NCBI RefSeq assembly: GCF_001884185.1
Contig: NZ_MAOE01000111.1
Location: 1 to 64,000 of the forward strand
From: Bacillus albus
GTDB lineage: Bacteria > Bacillota > Bacilli > Bacillales > Bacillaceae_G
Direction: 5' to 3'
Length of the DNA: 64,000 nucleotides
The notes below the pieces were generated by a model. The model did not search any database. It saw only the letters and a program-made list of their open reading frames with translations, and had not been told where the DNA came from. A program made the translations under genes and the position numbers. This document shows, one piece after another, positions 16,278 to 27,756 of this stretch (within the stretch, counting starts at the first letter, position 1; every line of letters starts with the position of its first letter).

Positions 16278-16469
16278 ATGAAAAGGGAATTTGTTTTAAC
16301 AGAGGAAGAGGAAAGTTTGTTACTAGATATTTTATTTCAGCAAAATTATGCGAGTGAAATTTTAGCTGTGGAACTTACAGATATTGAGAATGGTTTAAAA
16401 AAGACAGATGTGATGCAATATAAAAAAATCACAAGGTTATTTTACAGATTAAAAAATAAAGGGTATTAA
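16278..16469 (+). CDS. abbA: AbbA, AbrB anti-repressor
   Basis: Binds the transition-state regulator AbrB and keeps it off DNA at the onset of sporulation. 63 residues, all helical. LTEEEESLLLDIL, NYASEILAVELTDIENG and YKKITRLFYRLK align with B. subtilis AbbA along its length, and the gene sits in the same place (ykuK-abbA-ykuL). GGAGAGGGG precedes the ATG. A terminator follows. Confidence 0.85.
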   Translation: MKREFVLTEEEESLLLDILFQQNYASEILAVELTDIENGLKKTDVMQYKKITRLFYRLKNKGY

Positions 16470-16472
16470 GTG

Positions 16473-16497
16473 CTACCGGAATGGTAGTCTTTTTTTT
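16473..16497 (+). terminator. Terminator of abbA
   Basis: CTACC-GGAAT-GGTAG hairpin followed by CTTTTTTTT. Confidence 0.8.
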
Positions 16498-16639
16498 GTG
16501 TTGTATGCTAAAATAGCTGTGTAATTTTGTTTTTTCCTGAAATAATGTAAGGACAAAATAATAATATGAAAACGCTGTCATAAAATGTGGATAGAGCCGG
16601 TGATTATAAGTAGGAAAAAGGGAAAATGGGGGATGTAAT

Positions 16640-17083
16640 ATGATTAGTATTCCAAAAGACGAGTTTCAACAAATTTTTGTGAAAGATTTAATGATTTCAT
16701 CCGAAAAAGTAGCACACGTCCAAATAGGGAATGGTTTAGAGCATGCTTTACTCGTACTTGTGAAATCTGGATATTCGGCGATACCTGTTTTAGACCCGAT
16801 GTACAAATTACATGGGTTAATTAGTACTGCTATGATTTTAGACGGTATGTTAGGGTTAGAGCGCATTGAGTTTGAAAGACTTGACGAAATGAAGGTAGAA
16901 CAGGTGATGAAGGAAGATATTCCAGTTCTTAAGTTAGAAGATTCCTTTGCAAAAGCATTAGAAATGACAATTGATCATCCTTTTATTTGCGCTGTCAATG
17001 AAGAGGGATATTTTGAGGGGATTTTAACACGTCGAGCGATTTTAAAATTGTTGAATAAAAAAGTAAGACAACATAATCGATAA
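16640..17083 (+). CDS. darB: DarB/CbpB (YkuL), c-di-AMP-binding CBS-pair protein
   Basis: 147 residues, two CBS domains (about 14-78 and 88-143): VKDLMISSEKVAHVQIGNGLEHALLVLVKSGYSAIPVLD, then VEQVMKEDIPVLKLED. B. subtilis DarB binds c-di-AMP; its apo form activates the (p)ppGpp synthetase Rel and also contacts pyruvate carboxylase. Close similarity throughout suggests the same role here. AATGGGGGATGTAAT precedes the ATG, so the ribosome site is GGGGGATG. pycA lies 30 kb downstream in this window. Ends in a strong terminator before ccpC. Confidence 0.9.
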   Translation: MISIPKDEFQQIFVKDLMISSEKVAHVQIGNGLEHALLVLVKSGYSAIPVLDPMYKLHGLISTAMILDGMLGLERIEFERLDEMKVEQVMKEDIPVLKLEDSFAKALEMTIDHPFICAVNEEGYFEGILTRRAILKLLNKKVRQHNR

Positions 17084-17089
17084 TGTGAG

Positions 17090-17128
17090 AAAAGTGACTT
17101 CATAGAAGCGGAGAAGTCACTTTTTTTT
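17090..17128 (+). terminator. Terminator of darB
   Basis: AAAAGTGACTTC...GAAGTCACTTTTTTTT hairpin with an 11-base loop. Confidence 0.9.
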
Positions 17129-17252
17129 CGTGCATATCAGTTGTGTATGTATTATATTTAAAAAGATAAAAAATATAAGAGTATGTGTTTAAATTAAGGA
17201 TGAAAAGCTTGTTGAGATAAGGTGTATGGAAGCTAAGGAAAGAGGGAGAAAG

Positions 17253-18110
17253 TTGCAAATTGATGATTTTCAAATGATGGTTGTGTTAGCACAGGAATCA
17301 AATATGAGAAAAGCGGCGGAACGTTTATTTGTTTCACAACCTGCGCTTAGTCAACGATTACAATCTATGGAGAAACAATGGGGAATGAAGTTTTTTATTC
17401 GTTCGCAAAAAGGATTGACAATTACACCTGAAGGGGAAAAAGTCGCAAATTATGCAAAAGAAATGCTACAAAAGGAAGAGGATATTAAAAGTGAGTTAGC
17501 TATTTTTAGAACAGAAACTCACGGAACGTTAAAAATAGCTGTTGCATCAGTTATTGGTCAATATTGGCTTCCTCCTGTTTTGAAGAAGTTCGTGCATAAA
17601 TATCCTTCTGTGAAAATATCACTGTTTACTGGCTGGAGTAGTGAAGTACAAAAGCAGTTTTATGAAGGAGATGTTCATGTTGCTATATTAAGGGGAACAC
17701 AAGAATATAAAGGTCAGAAGCAACAATTATTTGAAGATGAACTTTATTTAGTGGATAAAGAAATAAAAGATATTTCGATGTTAAAAGAAACAAATAGACC
17801 TTTTATTCAATTTAAAAGTGATTCCACTTATTATGGACAAATACAAAATTGGTGGTATGGTTTATTTTCTAATCCACCTAAGAGAACAATTGTCGTTGAT
17901 CAAATTGAGACTTGCAAACAACTCGTTTTAAATGGCATAGGTTATGCTCTTTTACCTTCCACTGTTTTAAAAGAAGTACAGGAAAATATGTATAAAACAC
18001 CTGTGCAATTAACGAGAGAAACATGGTTATTGACGAGTGAATCAGCTAGACAATTGAAGCAAGTACAAGCATTTTTAGAAATTATAGAAGAAATTCAAAT
18101 GGAAAAATAG
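17253..18110 (+). CDS. ccpC: CcpC, LysR-type catabolite regulator
   Basis: In B. subtilis it represses citZ and citB and responds to citrate. 285 residues: winged HTH at 1-60 (NMRKAAERLFVSQPALSQRLQSMEKQWG), and a substrate-binding domain from about 90 (TLKIAVASVIGQYWLPPVL). Order darB-ccpC-dapH equals B. subtilis. The TTG at 17253 gives the normal family start MQIDDFQMM and follows GAGGGAGAAAG. The ATG at 17226 would add nine residues that are mostly the ribosome site itself. Confidence 0.9.
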   Translation: MQIDDFQMMVVLAQESNMRKAAERLFVSQPALSQRLQSMEKQWGMKFFIRSQKGLTITPEGEKVANYAKEMLQKEEDIKSELAIFRTETHGTLKIAVASVIGQYWLPPVLKKFVHKYPSVKISLFTGWSSEVQKQFYEGDVHVAILRGTQEYKGQKQQLFEDELYLVDKEIKDISMLKETNRPFIQFKSDSTYYGQIQNWWYGLFSNPPKRTIVVDQIETCKQLVLNGIGYALLPSTVLKEVQENMYKTPVQLTRETWLLTSESARQLKQVQAFLEIIEEIQMEK

Positions 18111-18181
18111 GATTATTATCTTGCTACTCGCTCTATCGTTTGGTAGAGTAACATTATAAATGGATTTAGGAGGCAACAAGA

Positions 18182-18904
18182 ATGAAAATGATGGACGCTA
18201 ACGAAATTATTTCGTTTATTCAAAAAAGTGAAAAGAAAACTCCTGTAAAGGTATACATAAAAGGGGATTTAAAAGAAGTAACATTCCCTGAAACGGTACA
18301 AGCATTTGTAAATAAAAAGTCTGGTGTGTTATTTGGAGAATGGTCTGAAATTAAGACAATTCTTGATGAAAATAACAAGAATATTGTTGATTACGTTGTT
18401 GAAAATGACCGTCGTAATTCTGCAATTCCAATGCTTGATTTAAAAGGTATTAAAGCTCGTATTGAGCCAGGCGCGATCATTCGTGACCACGTTGAAATCG
18501 GCGACAACGCTGTTATTATGATGAATGCAACAATTAATATCGGTGCTGTAATTGGTGAAGGTTCTATGATCGACATGAACGCAGTACTTGGTGGACGTGC
18601 AACTGTCGGTAAGAACTGTCACGTAGGTGCTGGTGCAGTACTTGCAGGTGTTATTGAGCCACCTTCAGCAAAACCAGTTATCGTTGAAGATGATGTTGTA
18701 ATTGGTGCTAACGTAGTTGTGTTAGAGGGAGTTACAGTAGGTAAAGGTGCAGTTGTAGCAGCAGGAGCTGTTGTAACAGAAGATGTACCTCCATATACAG
18801 TTGTTGCGGGTACTCCAGCACGTGTAATTAAAGAGATTGATGAGAAGACAAAAGCAAAAACTGAAATTAAACAAGAGCTTCGTCAATTAAACCCAGAGAA
18901 ATAA
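18182..18904 (+). CDS. dapH: Tetrahydrodipicolinate N-acetyltransferase
   Basis: Transfers acetyl from acetyl-CoA to tetrahydrodipicolinate in the acetylated branch of diaminopimelate/lysine synthesis. 240 residues: N-terminal helical domain (1-85), then a left-handed beta-helix of hexapeptide repeats ([20 protein letters not shown]... to [25 protein letters not shown]), typical of trimeric acyltransferases. AGGAGGCAACAAGA precedes the ATG. It pairs with dapL 60 bases on. The acetyl route also feeds dipicolinate and wall precursors. Confidence 0.95.
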   Translation: MKMMDANEIISFIQKSEKKTPVKVYIKGDLKEVTFPETVQAFVNKKSGVLFGEWSEIKTILDENNKNIVDYVVENDRRNSAIPMLDLKGIKARIEPGAIIRDHVEIGDNAVIMMNATINIGAVIGEGSMIDMNAVLGGRATVGKNCHVGAGAVLAGVIEPPSAKPVIVEDDVVIGANVVVLEGVTVGKGAVVAAGAVVTEDVPPYTVVAGTPARVIKEIDEKTKAKTEIKQELRQLNPEK

Positions 18905-18908
18905 AAAC

Positions 18909-20095
<1,187 letters not shown>

Positions 20096-20201
20096 ACTCG
20101 CTTGCCAACTTTGCAACAATTTAAAGTGGGTACTTGTTAGTTAAAGGATGGAAAGGTCTTTCACATTTGTTTTGGGTGCACAGCGGCATACAAATGGATA
20201 A

Positions 20202-20238
20202 AATAATGAGCAGTGGTTTTGAGCCGCTGCTCATTATT
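20202..20238 (+). terminator. Strong hairpin downstream of dapL
   Basis: AATAATGAGCAGTGG-TTTTGAG-CCGCTGCTCATTATT, 15 pairs with one G/T wobble. There is no T-run after it, so it may protect or process an RNA end rather than terminate. Confidence 0.5.
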
Positions 20239-20349
20239 CATTATCGCTTATTGAGAAGATGATTAGTTAACTAGCTTATATATGTTTACATTTCGTGTAG
20301 AAAATGTGTAAAATCAAGGTGAAACATAGAAAAAAGGGTGGGGAATTAC

Positions 20350-21216
20350 GTGCAAATTAGCAGTGCGATATTGTGTTTCGTCTTATATGCGTATGTGATT
20401 ATTGCGGCAGTTTATTTTGGGATAAGTTTTTATGCCTACCGTTTAGTAGATAATCACGAATATGACGAGACATATAAATGGGTGAAGAGATATTTATCAC
20501 CTGTATTAGAAATTATGAATGGGTTTGTGCTCTTTTTATTTATTGGGTTAATTGCTTTCTCAACGAGTTTAGTAGGAAATAAAACAACATTATTTGTACT
20601 AGGTATCATTATTTTTATGTTGTTAGGTATACGGATTGGTAACACTGTGTTTTGGAATGAAAGAAAAGTAGATGGTTGGACGGGAATGCTCATTCCATGC
20701 ATGCTAGCTGCTATTGTGACGAATATAGAACATGAATATTACCAGTTACATTTTTGGCTCATTATTGTATTAACAATACTCTCCGTTTTGTATATAAGTA
20801 CTGTTGTGCTCACATACATTGCAAATGAAAAAGGAGATGTAAAAGGTACGCGTTTCTTTAGAGTGCGTGCATTATTTTGGAGCGTGCCGACAATGGCGGT
20901 TATAGGAATTATTGCGATATTAGTAAATGGATATCAATTTACGAATTGGCAACTGTTTTTAGAAAATTGGTGGATTTTCATTATTTCATTTATCGCTTTT
21001 TTAGGTGCAACGCATTATTTATTCCATCAACATCATTACATATTTGCATTGTTATTCGCGTTTACCCAACTATTATTTGCTTTCTTCGGACAAGAAACGT
21101 TATTATTCGTTTTTGAAACATTTAGTTCATTTGGAAACATATTTGTATTTGGTATGTTAATTTTCAGTATCGCATTTTATTTACAACAGTATTTTTATAT
21201 GCAAAAACAAAAATAA
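20350..21216 (+). CDS. Polytopic membrane protein, weakly like cytochrome bd subunit II
   Basis: 288 residues, about eight hydrophobic helices. The N-terminal part (FVLYAYVIIAAVYFGISFYAYR, then YLSPVLEIMNGFVLFLFIGLIAFS) recalls CydB, where SP-x-W-E-x-x-N and a following helix are conserved. There is no cydA beside it and no obvious quinone or heme residues, so this is only a distant resemblance. Start GTG 20350 is preferred because AGGGTGGGG precedes it; GTG 20338 is the alternative. It stands before ktrC but has an 83-base gap, so co-transcription is possible. Confidence 0.5.
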   Translation: MQISSAILCFVLYAYVIIAAVYFGISFYAYRLVDNHEYDETYKWVKRYLSPVLEIMNGFVLFLFIGLIAFSTSLVGNKTTLFVLGIIIFMLLGIRIGNTVFWNERKVDGWTGMLIPCMLAAIVTNIEHEYYQLHFWLIIVLTILSVLYISTVVLTYIANEKGDVKGTRFFRVRALFWSVPTMAVIGIIAILVNGYQFTNWQLFLENWWIFIISFIAFLGATHYLFHQHHYIFALLFAFTQLLFAFFGQETLLFVFETFSSFGNIFVFGMLIFSIAFYLQQYFYMQKQK

Positions 21217-21299
21217 GAATGCCATAAAGGTTTTTGTAGCAAATTTAAAGTATGTTACAATAAAAATACATAGTATTCGATGTTATTGGAGGAATTCCT

Positions 21300-21965
21300 G
21301 TGGGTGAAAAAGAGAAAGAATTTGCTGTCATCGGGCTTGGACGTTTTGGTGGAAGTATTTGCCGAGAACTCGCTCAATTAGGTATGGAAGTAATGGCAAT
21401 TGATTCGGATGAGGATAAAATTAATGAGTTTGCAAATATAGCTTCACATGCTGTAATTGCAGATTCAACAGATGAGATGGTATTAAAAAGTCTTGGTATT
21501 CGTAATTTTGATCATGTAGTCGTTGCGATTGGAGATAATTTAAATTCAAGTATTTTAACAACATTAATTTTGAAAGAGTTAGGTGTAAAAAATATTACTG
21601 TAAAAGCTCAAAATGATTACCATGAAAAAGTGTTAAGTAAAATAGGGGCAGATCACATTGTGCACCCAGAGCGTGATATGGGAAAAAGGATTGCTAATAA
21701 TATTGCATCAAGTAATGTATTAGACTATCTTGAGCTTTCGGATGAGCATAGTATTGTAGAAATTATTGCAAATAAAAAAATTGATGGTCATTCTTTAATT
21801 GAATTAGATATTCGTGCGAAGTTTGGATTGAATATTGTAGCAATTAAACGTGGTAAAGAAGTAATTGTATCTCCTCGAGCTACGGAAAATATTCAAGCAG
21901 GAGATATATTAATTGTAATTGGTCATGACGATGAAGTAGATCGTTTTAAACACTTTTTAAGATAA
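21300..21965 (+). CDS. ktrC: KtrC-type potassium channel gating subunit (RCK)
   Basis: Cytoplasmic regulator of Ktr K+ uptake, 221 residues. RCK_N domain with the Rossmann loop GLGRFGGS (12-19) and acidic D37/D39 region (VMAIDSDEDK); RCK_C from about 135 (SIVEIIANKKIDGHS...AGDILIVIG). RCK_C in KtrC is a known c-di-AMP site. The membrane partner (KtrD) is not in this window. GTG start after GGAGGAATTCCT. Gene order ktrC-rnjA-rpoY is close to B. subtilis. Confidence 0.9.
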   Translation: MGEKEKEFAVIGLGRFGGSICRELAQLGMEVMAIDSDEDKINEFANIASHAVIADSTDEMVLKSLGIRNFDHVVVAIGDNLNSSILTTLILKELGVKNITVKAQNDYHEKVLSKIGADHIVHPERDMGKRIANNIASSNVLDYLELSDEHSIVEIIANKKIDGHSLIELDIRAKFGLNIVAIKRGKEVIVSPRATENIQAGDILIVIGHDDEVDRFKHFLR

Positions 21966-21967
21966 GA

Positions 21968-22003
21968 GAAAAGGACAATACCATGAAGGTATTGTCCTTT
22001 TTC
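21968..22003. terminator. Bidirectional terminator ktrC/rnjA
   Basis: GAAAAGGACAATACC-ATGAA-GGTATTGTCCTTTTTC hairpin, about 15 pairs with A- and T-runs. Confidence 0.92.
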
Positions 22004-23671
22004 TTATATTTCCATAATGATTGGTAAAATCATTGGACGACGTTTCGTTTTTTCATATAGGAATGGTGCTAATGTGTCTGTAATTTCATTTTTAATTTCA
22101 GACCATTGTGTTGTTTTACGCTCCATTACTTTTTCTAAATGAGTTGTAATTAATGTTTGGGCATCATTAATTAAATCACTACTTTCGCGCATATACACGA
22201 AACCACGTGAGATAATATCAGGTCCTGCTGCAACTTTAAACTCTTTCATATCAATACTTACAACTACAATTACAAGTCCTTCTTCAGAAAGAATACGACG
22301 ATCGCGTAATACGATATTACCGATATCTCCAATACCATTTCCATCAATATAGACAGATCCAGATGGGATTTTACCAGCTACGCTTGCTTCATCTGAACGA
22401 AGAGCAAGAACATCTCCATTATCCATGATGAAACAATTTTCTTCTGGAATACCACAATCATTTGCTAACTTCATATGCATGCGTTGCATACGATATTCAC
22501 CATGAATTGGCATGAAATACTTCGGCTTAATTAAGCGAAGCATTAGTTTTTGTTCTTCTTGCCCGCCATGTCCACTCGTATGAATGTTTGACAGTTTTCC
22601 GTGGATTACATCAGCACCAGCACGATACAACATGTTAATTGTACGGCTTACACTAATTGTATTACCAGGGATTGGTGAAGAAGAGAAAACAACTGTGTCG
22701 CCAGGAATGATTTGAATTTGACGATGCGTACCATTGGCAATACGTGAAAGTGCTGCCATTGGCTCACCTTGACTACCTGTACATAAAATAACAACTTTAT
22801 TAGCCGGTAGGCGGTTTAGTTGAGCTGTATCTATGAATGTATCCTTCGGACAGCGAATATAACCGAGGTTTTGTCCGATTTCAATCGCTGCTTCCATACT
22901 TCGGCCAAACACAGCCACTTTACGATTGTTTTCAACAGCCGCTTCAACAACTTGTTGCAAGCGATGGATATTTGATGCAAAGGTTGCAAAGATAATACGA
23001 CCTTCTACTTTGCGGAAAATATCTTGAATACTATCACCAACACGGCGCTCAGACATTGTAAAGTTTGGAACTTCACTGTTTGTACTGTCAGATAAGAGAC
23101 AAAGTACACCGTCTTTTCCGATTTCAGCCATTTTTGTTAAGTCCGCTGGTTCACCAACTGGTGTGAAATCAAATTTGAAATCTCCAGTATGAACAACTTG
23201 TCCTTGAGGTGTTTTCACAACAACTCCGTATGAATCTGGGATACTGTGAGTTGTACGGAAGAAGGAAACAGATGTCTTTTTAAATTTAATAACATCATCT
23301 TCTTGAATTTCATAAAGTTTTGCTTTACGAAGTAATCCGTGCTCTTCTAATTTGTTTTTGATTAGTGCAATTGCTAATTTTCCGCCATAAATTGGAATGT
23401 TTACTTGACGTAATAAGTAAGGAATTCCACCGATATGATCTTCGTGACCATGTGTAATGAATAATCCTTTAATTTTATCTTCGTTTCGCACAAAATAAGT
23501 GTAATCTGGTATTACATAATCGATTCCGAGGAGTTCGTCTTCTGGAAATTTAATTCCAGCATCAATAATAATAATTTCATCTTGAAATTGAACAGCATAT
23601 GTATTTTTACCGATTTCACCAAGTCCACCTAAAGCAAAAACGGCTGCTTGATCATTCTTTAGAAATTTCAT
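22004..23671 (-). CDS. rnjA: Ribonuclease J1
   Basis: 5'-to-3' exonuclease and endonuclease in mRNA decay and rRNA maturation; beta-CASP metallo-beta-lactamase. 555 residues, full length. Zinc motif HGHEDH at 74-79, later HTGDFKFD, beta-CASP segment ([13 protein letters not shown]) and [11 protein letters not shown], with a C-terminal domain at about 450-555. It follows rpoY with only four bases between, so the two are one transcript. The start region has no AGGAGG; translational coupling to rpoY is likely. RNase J1 is the GapA partner promoted by SR1P in B. subtilis, and SR1P copies are at 33.0-33.5 kb. Confidence 0.97.
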   Translation of the reverse strand: MKFLKNDQAAVFALGGLGEIGKNTYAVQFQDEIIIIDAGIKFPEDELLGIDYVIPDYTYFVRNEDKIKGLFITHGHEDHIGGIPYLLRQVNIPIYGGKLAIALIKNKLEEHGLLRKAKLYEIQEDDVIKFKKTSVSFFRTTHSIPDSYGVVVKTPQGQVVHTGDFKFDFTPVGEPADLTKMAEIGKDGVLCLLSDSTNSEVPNFTMSERRVGDSIQDIFRKVEGRIIFATFASNIHRLQQVVEAAVENNRKVAVFGRSMEAAIEIGQNLGYIRCPKDTFIDTAQLNRLPANKVVILCTGSQGEPMAALSRIANGTHRQIQIIPGDTVVFSSSPIPGNTISVSRTINMLYRAGADVIHGKLSNIHTSGHGGQEEQKLMLRLIKPKYFMPIHGEYRMQRMHMKLANDCGIPEENCFIMDNGDVLALRSDEASVAGKIPSGSVYIDGNGIGDIGNIVLRDRRILSEEGLVIVVVSIDMKEFKVAAGPDIISRGFVYMRESSDLINDAQTLITTHLEKVMERKTTQWSEIKNEITDTLAPFLYEKTKRRPMILPIIMEI

Positions 23672-23675
23672 ATGA

Positions 23676-23888
23676 CTATACGATTTCCGCTAATGTTAAA
23701 TCAGCGTTTTCTTTTTCATATTCAAGATGATTGCCAGTAACAGACTGAACGAACTCGATATTATATGCGAACTTATTTAATTTCTTACGAACATCCTTTT
23801 CAGACGTAGCCTCTAAATATAAAACTTTTGTATTTTCACGTACTGGAACCTCAGTCATTTTGTCTTGATAAAATACTTTAAAAATCAT
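23676..23888 (-). CDS. rpoY: RNA polymerase epsilon subunit
   Basis: Small phage-Gp2-like subunit of Firmicute RNA polymerase, 70 residues. [20 protein letters not shown] and [17 protein letters not shown] match the YkzG/RpoY family. GGAGAGGTTTTCCAA region precedes the ATG. Co-transcribed with rnjA, as in B. subtilis. Confidence 0.92.
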   Translation of the reverse strand: MIFKVFYQDKMTEVPVRENTKVLYLEATSEKDVRKKLNKFAYNIEFVQSVTGNHLEYEKENADLTLAEIV

Positions 23889-23980
23889 TTGGAAAACCTC
23901 TCCTTGTCTATGTTTTGCATTATCTGTTACTTATTATAAAGCAAACAGTCACGATTTTCATGTTTTTTCGAATGAGAATG

Positions 23981-24001
23981 AAGAAAAAGCCCGAAATGGG
24001 C
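23981..24001 (-). terminator. Terminator of the 23-residue peptide gene
   Basis: On the minus strand GCCC-ATTTC-GGGC then TTTTTCTTC, eight bases past the peptide stop codon. Short but well formed. Confidence 0.7.
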
Positions 24002-24006
24002 ACAAT

Positions 24007-24078
24007 TTAAGCGATTGTCTTTTTACGGACTAGATCTTTTAAATAACGCTTGAGCTTTTTCTTCAGCTTCTTCAGCAT
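24007..24078 (-). CDS. 23-residue Lys-rich amphipathic peptide
   Basis: Reads MLKKLKKKLKRYLKDLVRKK, then TIA and stop. Leu at 2, 5, 9, 13 and 16 on one side and nine Lys plus two Arg elsewhere make a strongly cationic (about +10) amphipathic helix. AAGGAAGGAGTAATC is a near-ideal ribosome site, and a terminator follows eight bases after the stop, so the unit has the parts of a real gene. I know no named family. Possible roles: membrane-active or RNA-binding peptide, or an adaptor like small basic regulatory peptides. It lies alone between rpoY and ykrA. Confidence 0.65.
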   Translation of the reverse strand: MLKKLKKKLKRYLKDLVRKKTIA

Positions 24079-24435
24079 GATTACTCCTTCCTTTCCTTAT
24101 TTAAAACATGCATAGTACTAGTGAAAACGCCGTCTCTGATATAAGAAAGAAGACAAAAGTGAATGTTAAATCTTGTCTTTTCTCATACAGGGAAAGTTAT
24201 TCTATAGTAACGATTAGTAGCCGTTAGTTATAGGTATAGTATGAGAAAGAATAGAAAAGAAAATTCATACGAACAAGTATCCACATTTTTTACTAATATA
24301 TATATGCAGGTTTCATAAATAAGGTCAGAAAGTGAACGCTTTCTTCACAGATGTTTAATATGTTATACTTTTTTTTAGAATTTGAAAAGCGATAATCAAA
24401 ATAGGAATATAGAGTAACAGAAAGGATTTTGACAA
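24079..24435. other. Intergenic region upstream of ykrA
   Basis: 357 bases. The left end holds the minus-strand leader and presumed promoter of the 23-residue peptide. The right end holds the probable ykrA promoter with cre-like and CcpN-like sequences at 24331-24369. I see no further gene. Confidence 0.5.
24331..24369. promoter_or_regulatory. cre-like and CcpN-box-like sites at the ykrA promoter
   Basis: 24331-24345 read on the minus strand is AAGAAAGCGTTCACT, one mismatch from the loose CcpA site WTGNAANCGNWNNCW. 24359-24369 is TATGTTATACT, an exact fit to the CcpN box TRTGHYATAYW, and contains the likely -10 (TATACT). Single boxes of this kind occur by chance in AT-rich DNA. Confidence 0.35.
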
Positions 24436-25209
24436 ATGAATGATAAAATTGTCTTTTTTGATATTGACGGAACATTATTAGATCATGATAAGAAGATACC
24501 TCAATCTACAAGAGATGCAGTAAGACAGTTACAAGAAAAAGGTGTGCATGTAGCAATTGCGACAGGGCGTGCGCCATTTATGTTTGAAGATATTCGTAAG
24601 GAACTTAATATTCATAATTATGTTAGCTTTAATGGACAGTACGTTGTATTTGAAGACGAGGTAGTATTTAATAACCCATTACATCCAGCTGCTCTACATA
24701 AGTTTACTCAGTTTGCAAATCAAGAAGGGTATCCACTTGTATATCTTGATCATCAAGAAATGAGAGCGTCAGTAGAATATCATGATTATGTGAAGGAAGG
24801 TTTTGGAAGCTTAAATTTTGAGCATCCGGCATATGAACCTGATTTTTATGAGGAACGTAATATTTATCAAACACTTCTTTTCTGTGAAGTGAATGAAGAG
24901 GAGAAGTTTATTAATCAGTACCCAGATTTTCATTTTATTCGCTGGCATGCGTATTCAATGGATATTATTCCAAATGGTGGTTCGAAGGCAAAAGGGATTG
25001 AGAAATTCATTGGAAAATTAGGATTTAACCTTGAACAAGTTTATGCATTTGGAGATGGCTTAAATGATTTAGAAATGATCGAAGCGGTTGGGACAGGTAT
25101 TGTGATGGGGAATGGTCATGAAGACTTGAAGAAACTCGCAAATCATGTAACAAAGGATGTTACTGAAGACGGCATATACCATGGATTAAAATGGGCTGGA
25201 TTACTATAG
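24436..25209 (+). CDS. ykrA: HAD-superfamily Cof-type phosphatase YkrA
   Basis: 257 residues. HAD motifs: FFDIDGTLLD (nucleophile Asp, residues 7-16), AIATGRAP (motif II), and GDGLNDLEMI (motif IV) with Lys in GGSKAKGI (motif III); a cap domain of Cof type lies between. Such enzymes dephosphorylate sugar phosphates or nucleotides; the substrate is not known. AAAGGATTTTGACAA precedes the ATG. Near def and the pdh operon, as ykrA is in B. subtilis. Confidence 0.88.
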   Translation: MNDKIVFFDIDGTLLDHDKKIPQSTRDAVRQLQEKGVHVAIATGRAPFMFEDIRKELNIHNYVSFNGQYVVFEDEVVFNNPLHPAALHKFTQFANQEGYPLVYLDHQEMRASVEYHDYVKEGFGSLNFEHPAYEPDFYEERNIYQTLLFCEVNEEEKFINQYPDFHFIRWHAYSMDIIPNGGSKAKGIEKFIGKLGFNLEQVYAFGDGLNDLEMIEAVGTGIVMGNGHEDLKKLANHVTKDVTEDGIYHGLKWAGLL

Positions 25210-25236
25210 GTGAATATGGAACCCATTTCATATAAT

Positions 25237-25271
25237 AAAAAAAGGCGGAAGAGTAACTCCCGCCTTTTTTT
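25237..25271. terminator. Bidirectional terminator ykrA/def
   Basis: AAAAAAAGGCGG...CCGCCTTTTTTT hairpin with an 11-base loop. Confidence 0.92.
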
Positions 25272-25272
25272 A

Positions 25273-25827
25273 TTATCGCTCTAGAGGCTTTGAATCCTCA
25301 GGAGCAGCAAATGGGTTTTCTTTATTAATGTGGTCATAGAACATAACACCGTTTAAATGGTCAATTTCATGCTGAAATACAATTGCCGGTAAACCTTTTA
25401 AACGTAATTTTACTTCTTCACCGTTAATAGATGTTGCTTTCACTGTAATTCTTGTATAACGAGGGACATAACCAGGTACTTCGCGGTCTACTGATAGACA
25501 GCCTTCACCACTTTGTAAATATGTACGTTCAACAGAATGACTAATGATTTTTGGATTGAATAATGCATGACTATATAACGTACCGTCCGTATCAGTTACA
25601 TGAACCGCAATCATCTTCTTTGAAATACCGATTTGCGGAGCCGCTAATCCAATTCCAGGGCGTAAACTATATTTTTCAGCCATTTCAGGATCTTGGCTAT
25701 TTATTACAAATTCAATCATTTCTTGAAGTGTATTTGTATCTTCTTCGCTCGCTGGTATTACTACCTCTTCTGCAACGTTTCGCAAAATAGGATCTCCTTC
25801 ACGAATGACATCTTTCATTGTAAGCAT
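25273..25827 (-). CDS. def: Peptide deformylase (type II)
   Basis: Removes the formyl group from nascent proteins; Fe2+ enzyme. 184 residues. All three motifs are present: [10 protein letters not shown] (58-67), EGCLS (108-112, metal Cys110) and QHEIDHLNG (152-160, metal His153 and His157). The insertion between motifs marks the Gram-positive type II form (B. subtilis DefB/YkrB). AAAGGAGAGATTACAT precedes the ATG. It is the neighbour of ykrA and of the pdh operon, as in B. subtilis. Confidence 0.96.
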   Translation of the reverse strand: MLTMKDVIREGDPILRNVAEEVVIPASEEDTNTLQEMIEFVINSQDPEMAEKYSLRPGIGLAAPQIGISKKMIAVHVTDTDGTLYSHALFNPKIISHSVERTYLQSGEGCLSVDREVPGYVPRYTRITVKATSINGEEVKLRLKGLPAIVFQHEIDHLNGVMFYDHINKENPFAAPEDSKPLER

Positions 25828-25921
25828 ATGTAATCTCTCCTTTCCCCTTTAGTCTACCAAAGGAGATGAAAAAAGTCATCGACAAGTAGGGAAAGCGTTC
25901 TACTATAGAATATGTATGTAA

Positions 25922-25948
25922 TAAAAAGAAAAGACGGCAGAGCCGTCT
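25922..25948 (-). terminator. Terminator of the YjcZ-like gene
   Basis: AGACGGC-AGA-GCCGTCT hairpin; on the minus strand it is followed by TTTCTTTTTA. Confidence 0.8.
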
Positions 25949-25977
25949 GTTTCTTTCCATAGTTGTTTCGTTTTACA

Positions 25978-26124
25978 TTAGCGAATGCAAGCAGCACCAA
26001 CGATAATTAAAAGAATAAACAACACAACGATTAAGGCGAAGCCGCGTCCAGACCCGCCACAAGAACCGCCATAACCGTAGGAAGGGGTTGAACAAGTTGG
26101 ATAGCAATATGAGTATCCGTACAT
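25978..26124 (-). CDS. YjcZ-like small sporulation protein
   Basis: 48 residues. N-terminal half is rich in Tyr, Cys, Gly and Ser ([21 protein letters not shown]); C-terminal half is one membrane helix ([19 protein letters not shown]). This layout, Gly/Tyr head then a single hydrophobic helix ending near the C-terminus, is that of the small YjcZ family found in spore-forming bacilli. Role unknown; likely a spore membrane or coat component. AAAGGAGGTCATCTC is a strong ribosome site. Stands alone upstream of pdhA, on the opposite strand. Confidence 0.75.
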   Translation of the reverse strand: MYGYSYCYPTCSTPSYGYGGSCGGSGRGFALIVVLFILLIIVGAACIR

Positions 26125-27753
<1,629 letters not shown>

Positions 27754-27756
27754 GCC

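Noticed and set aside
18120-18150. Hairpin before dapH as a lysine riboswitch or terminator
   Set aside because: Only a CTCTA/TAGAG stem with no T-run and no riboswitch core; the gap is too short.
25888-25902. GGGAAAGCGTTCTACT upstream of the def gene as a cre site
   Set aside because: Three or more mismatches to the loose consensus and no promoter near it.
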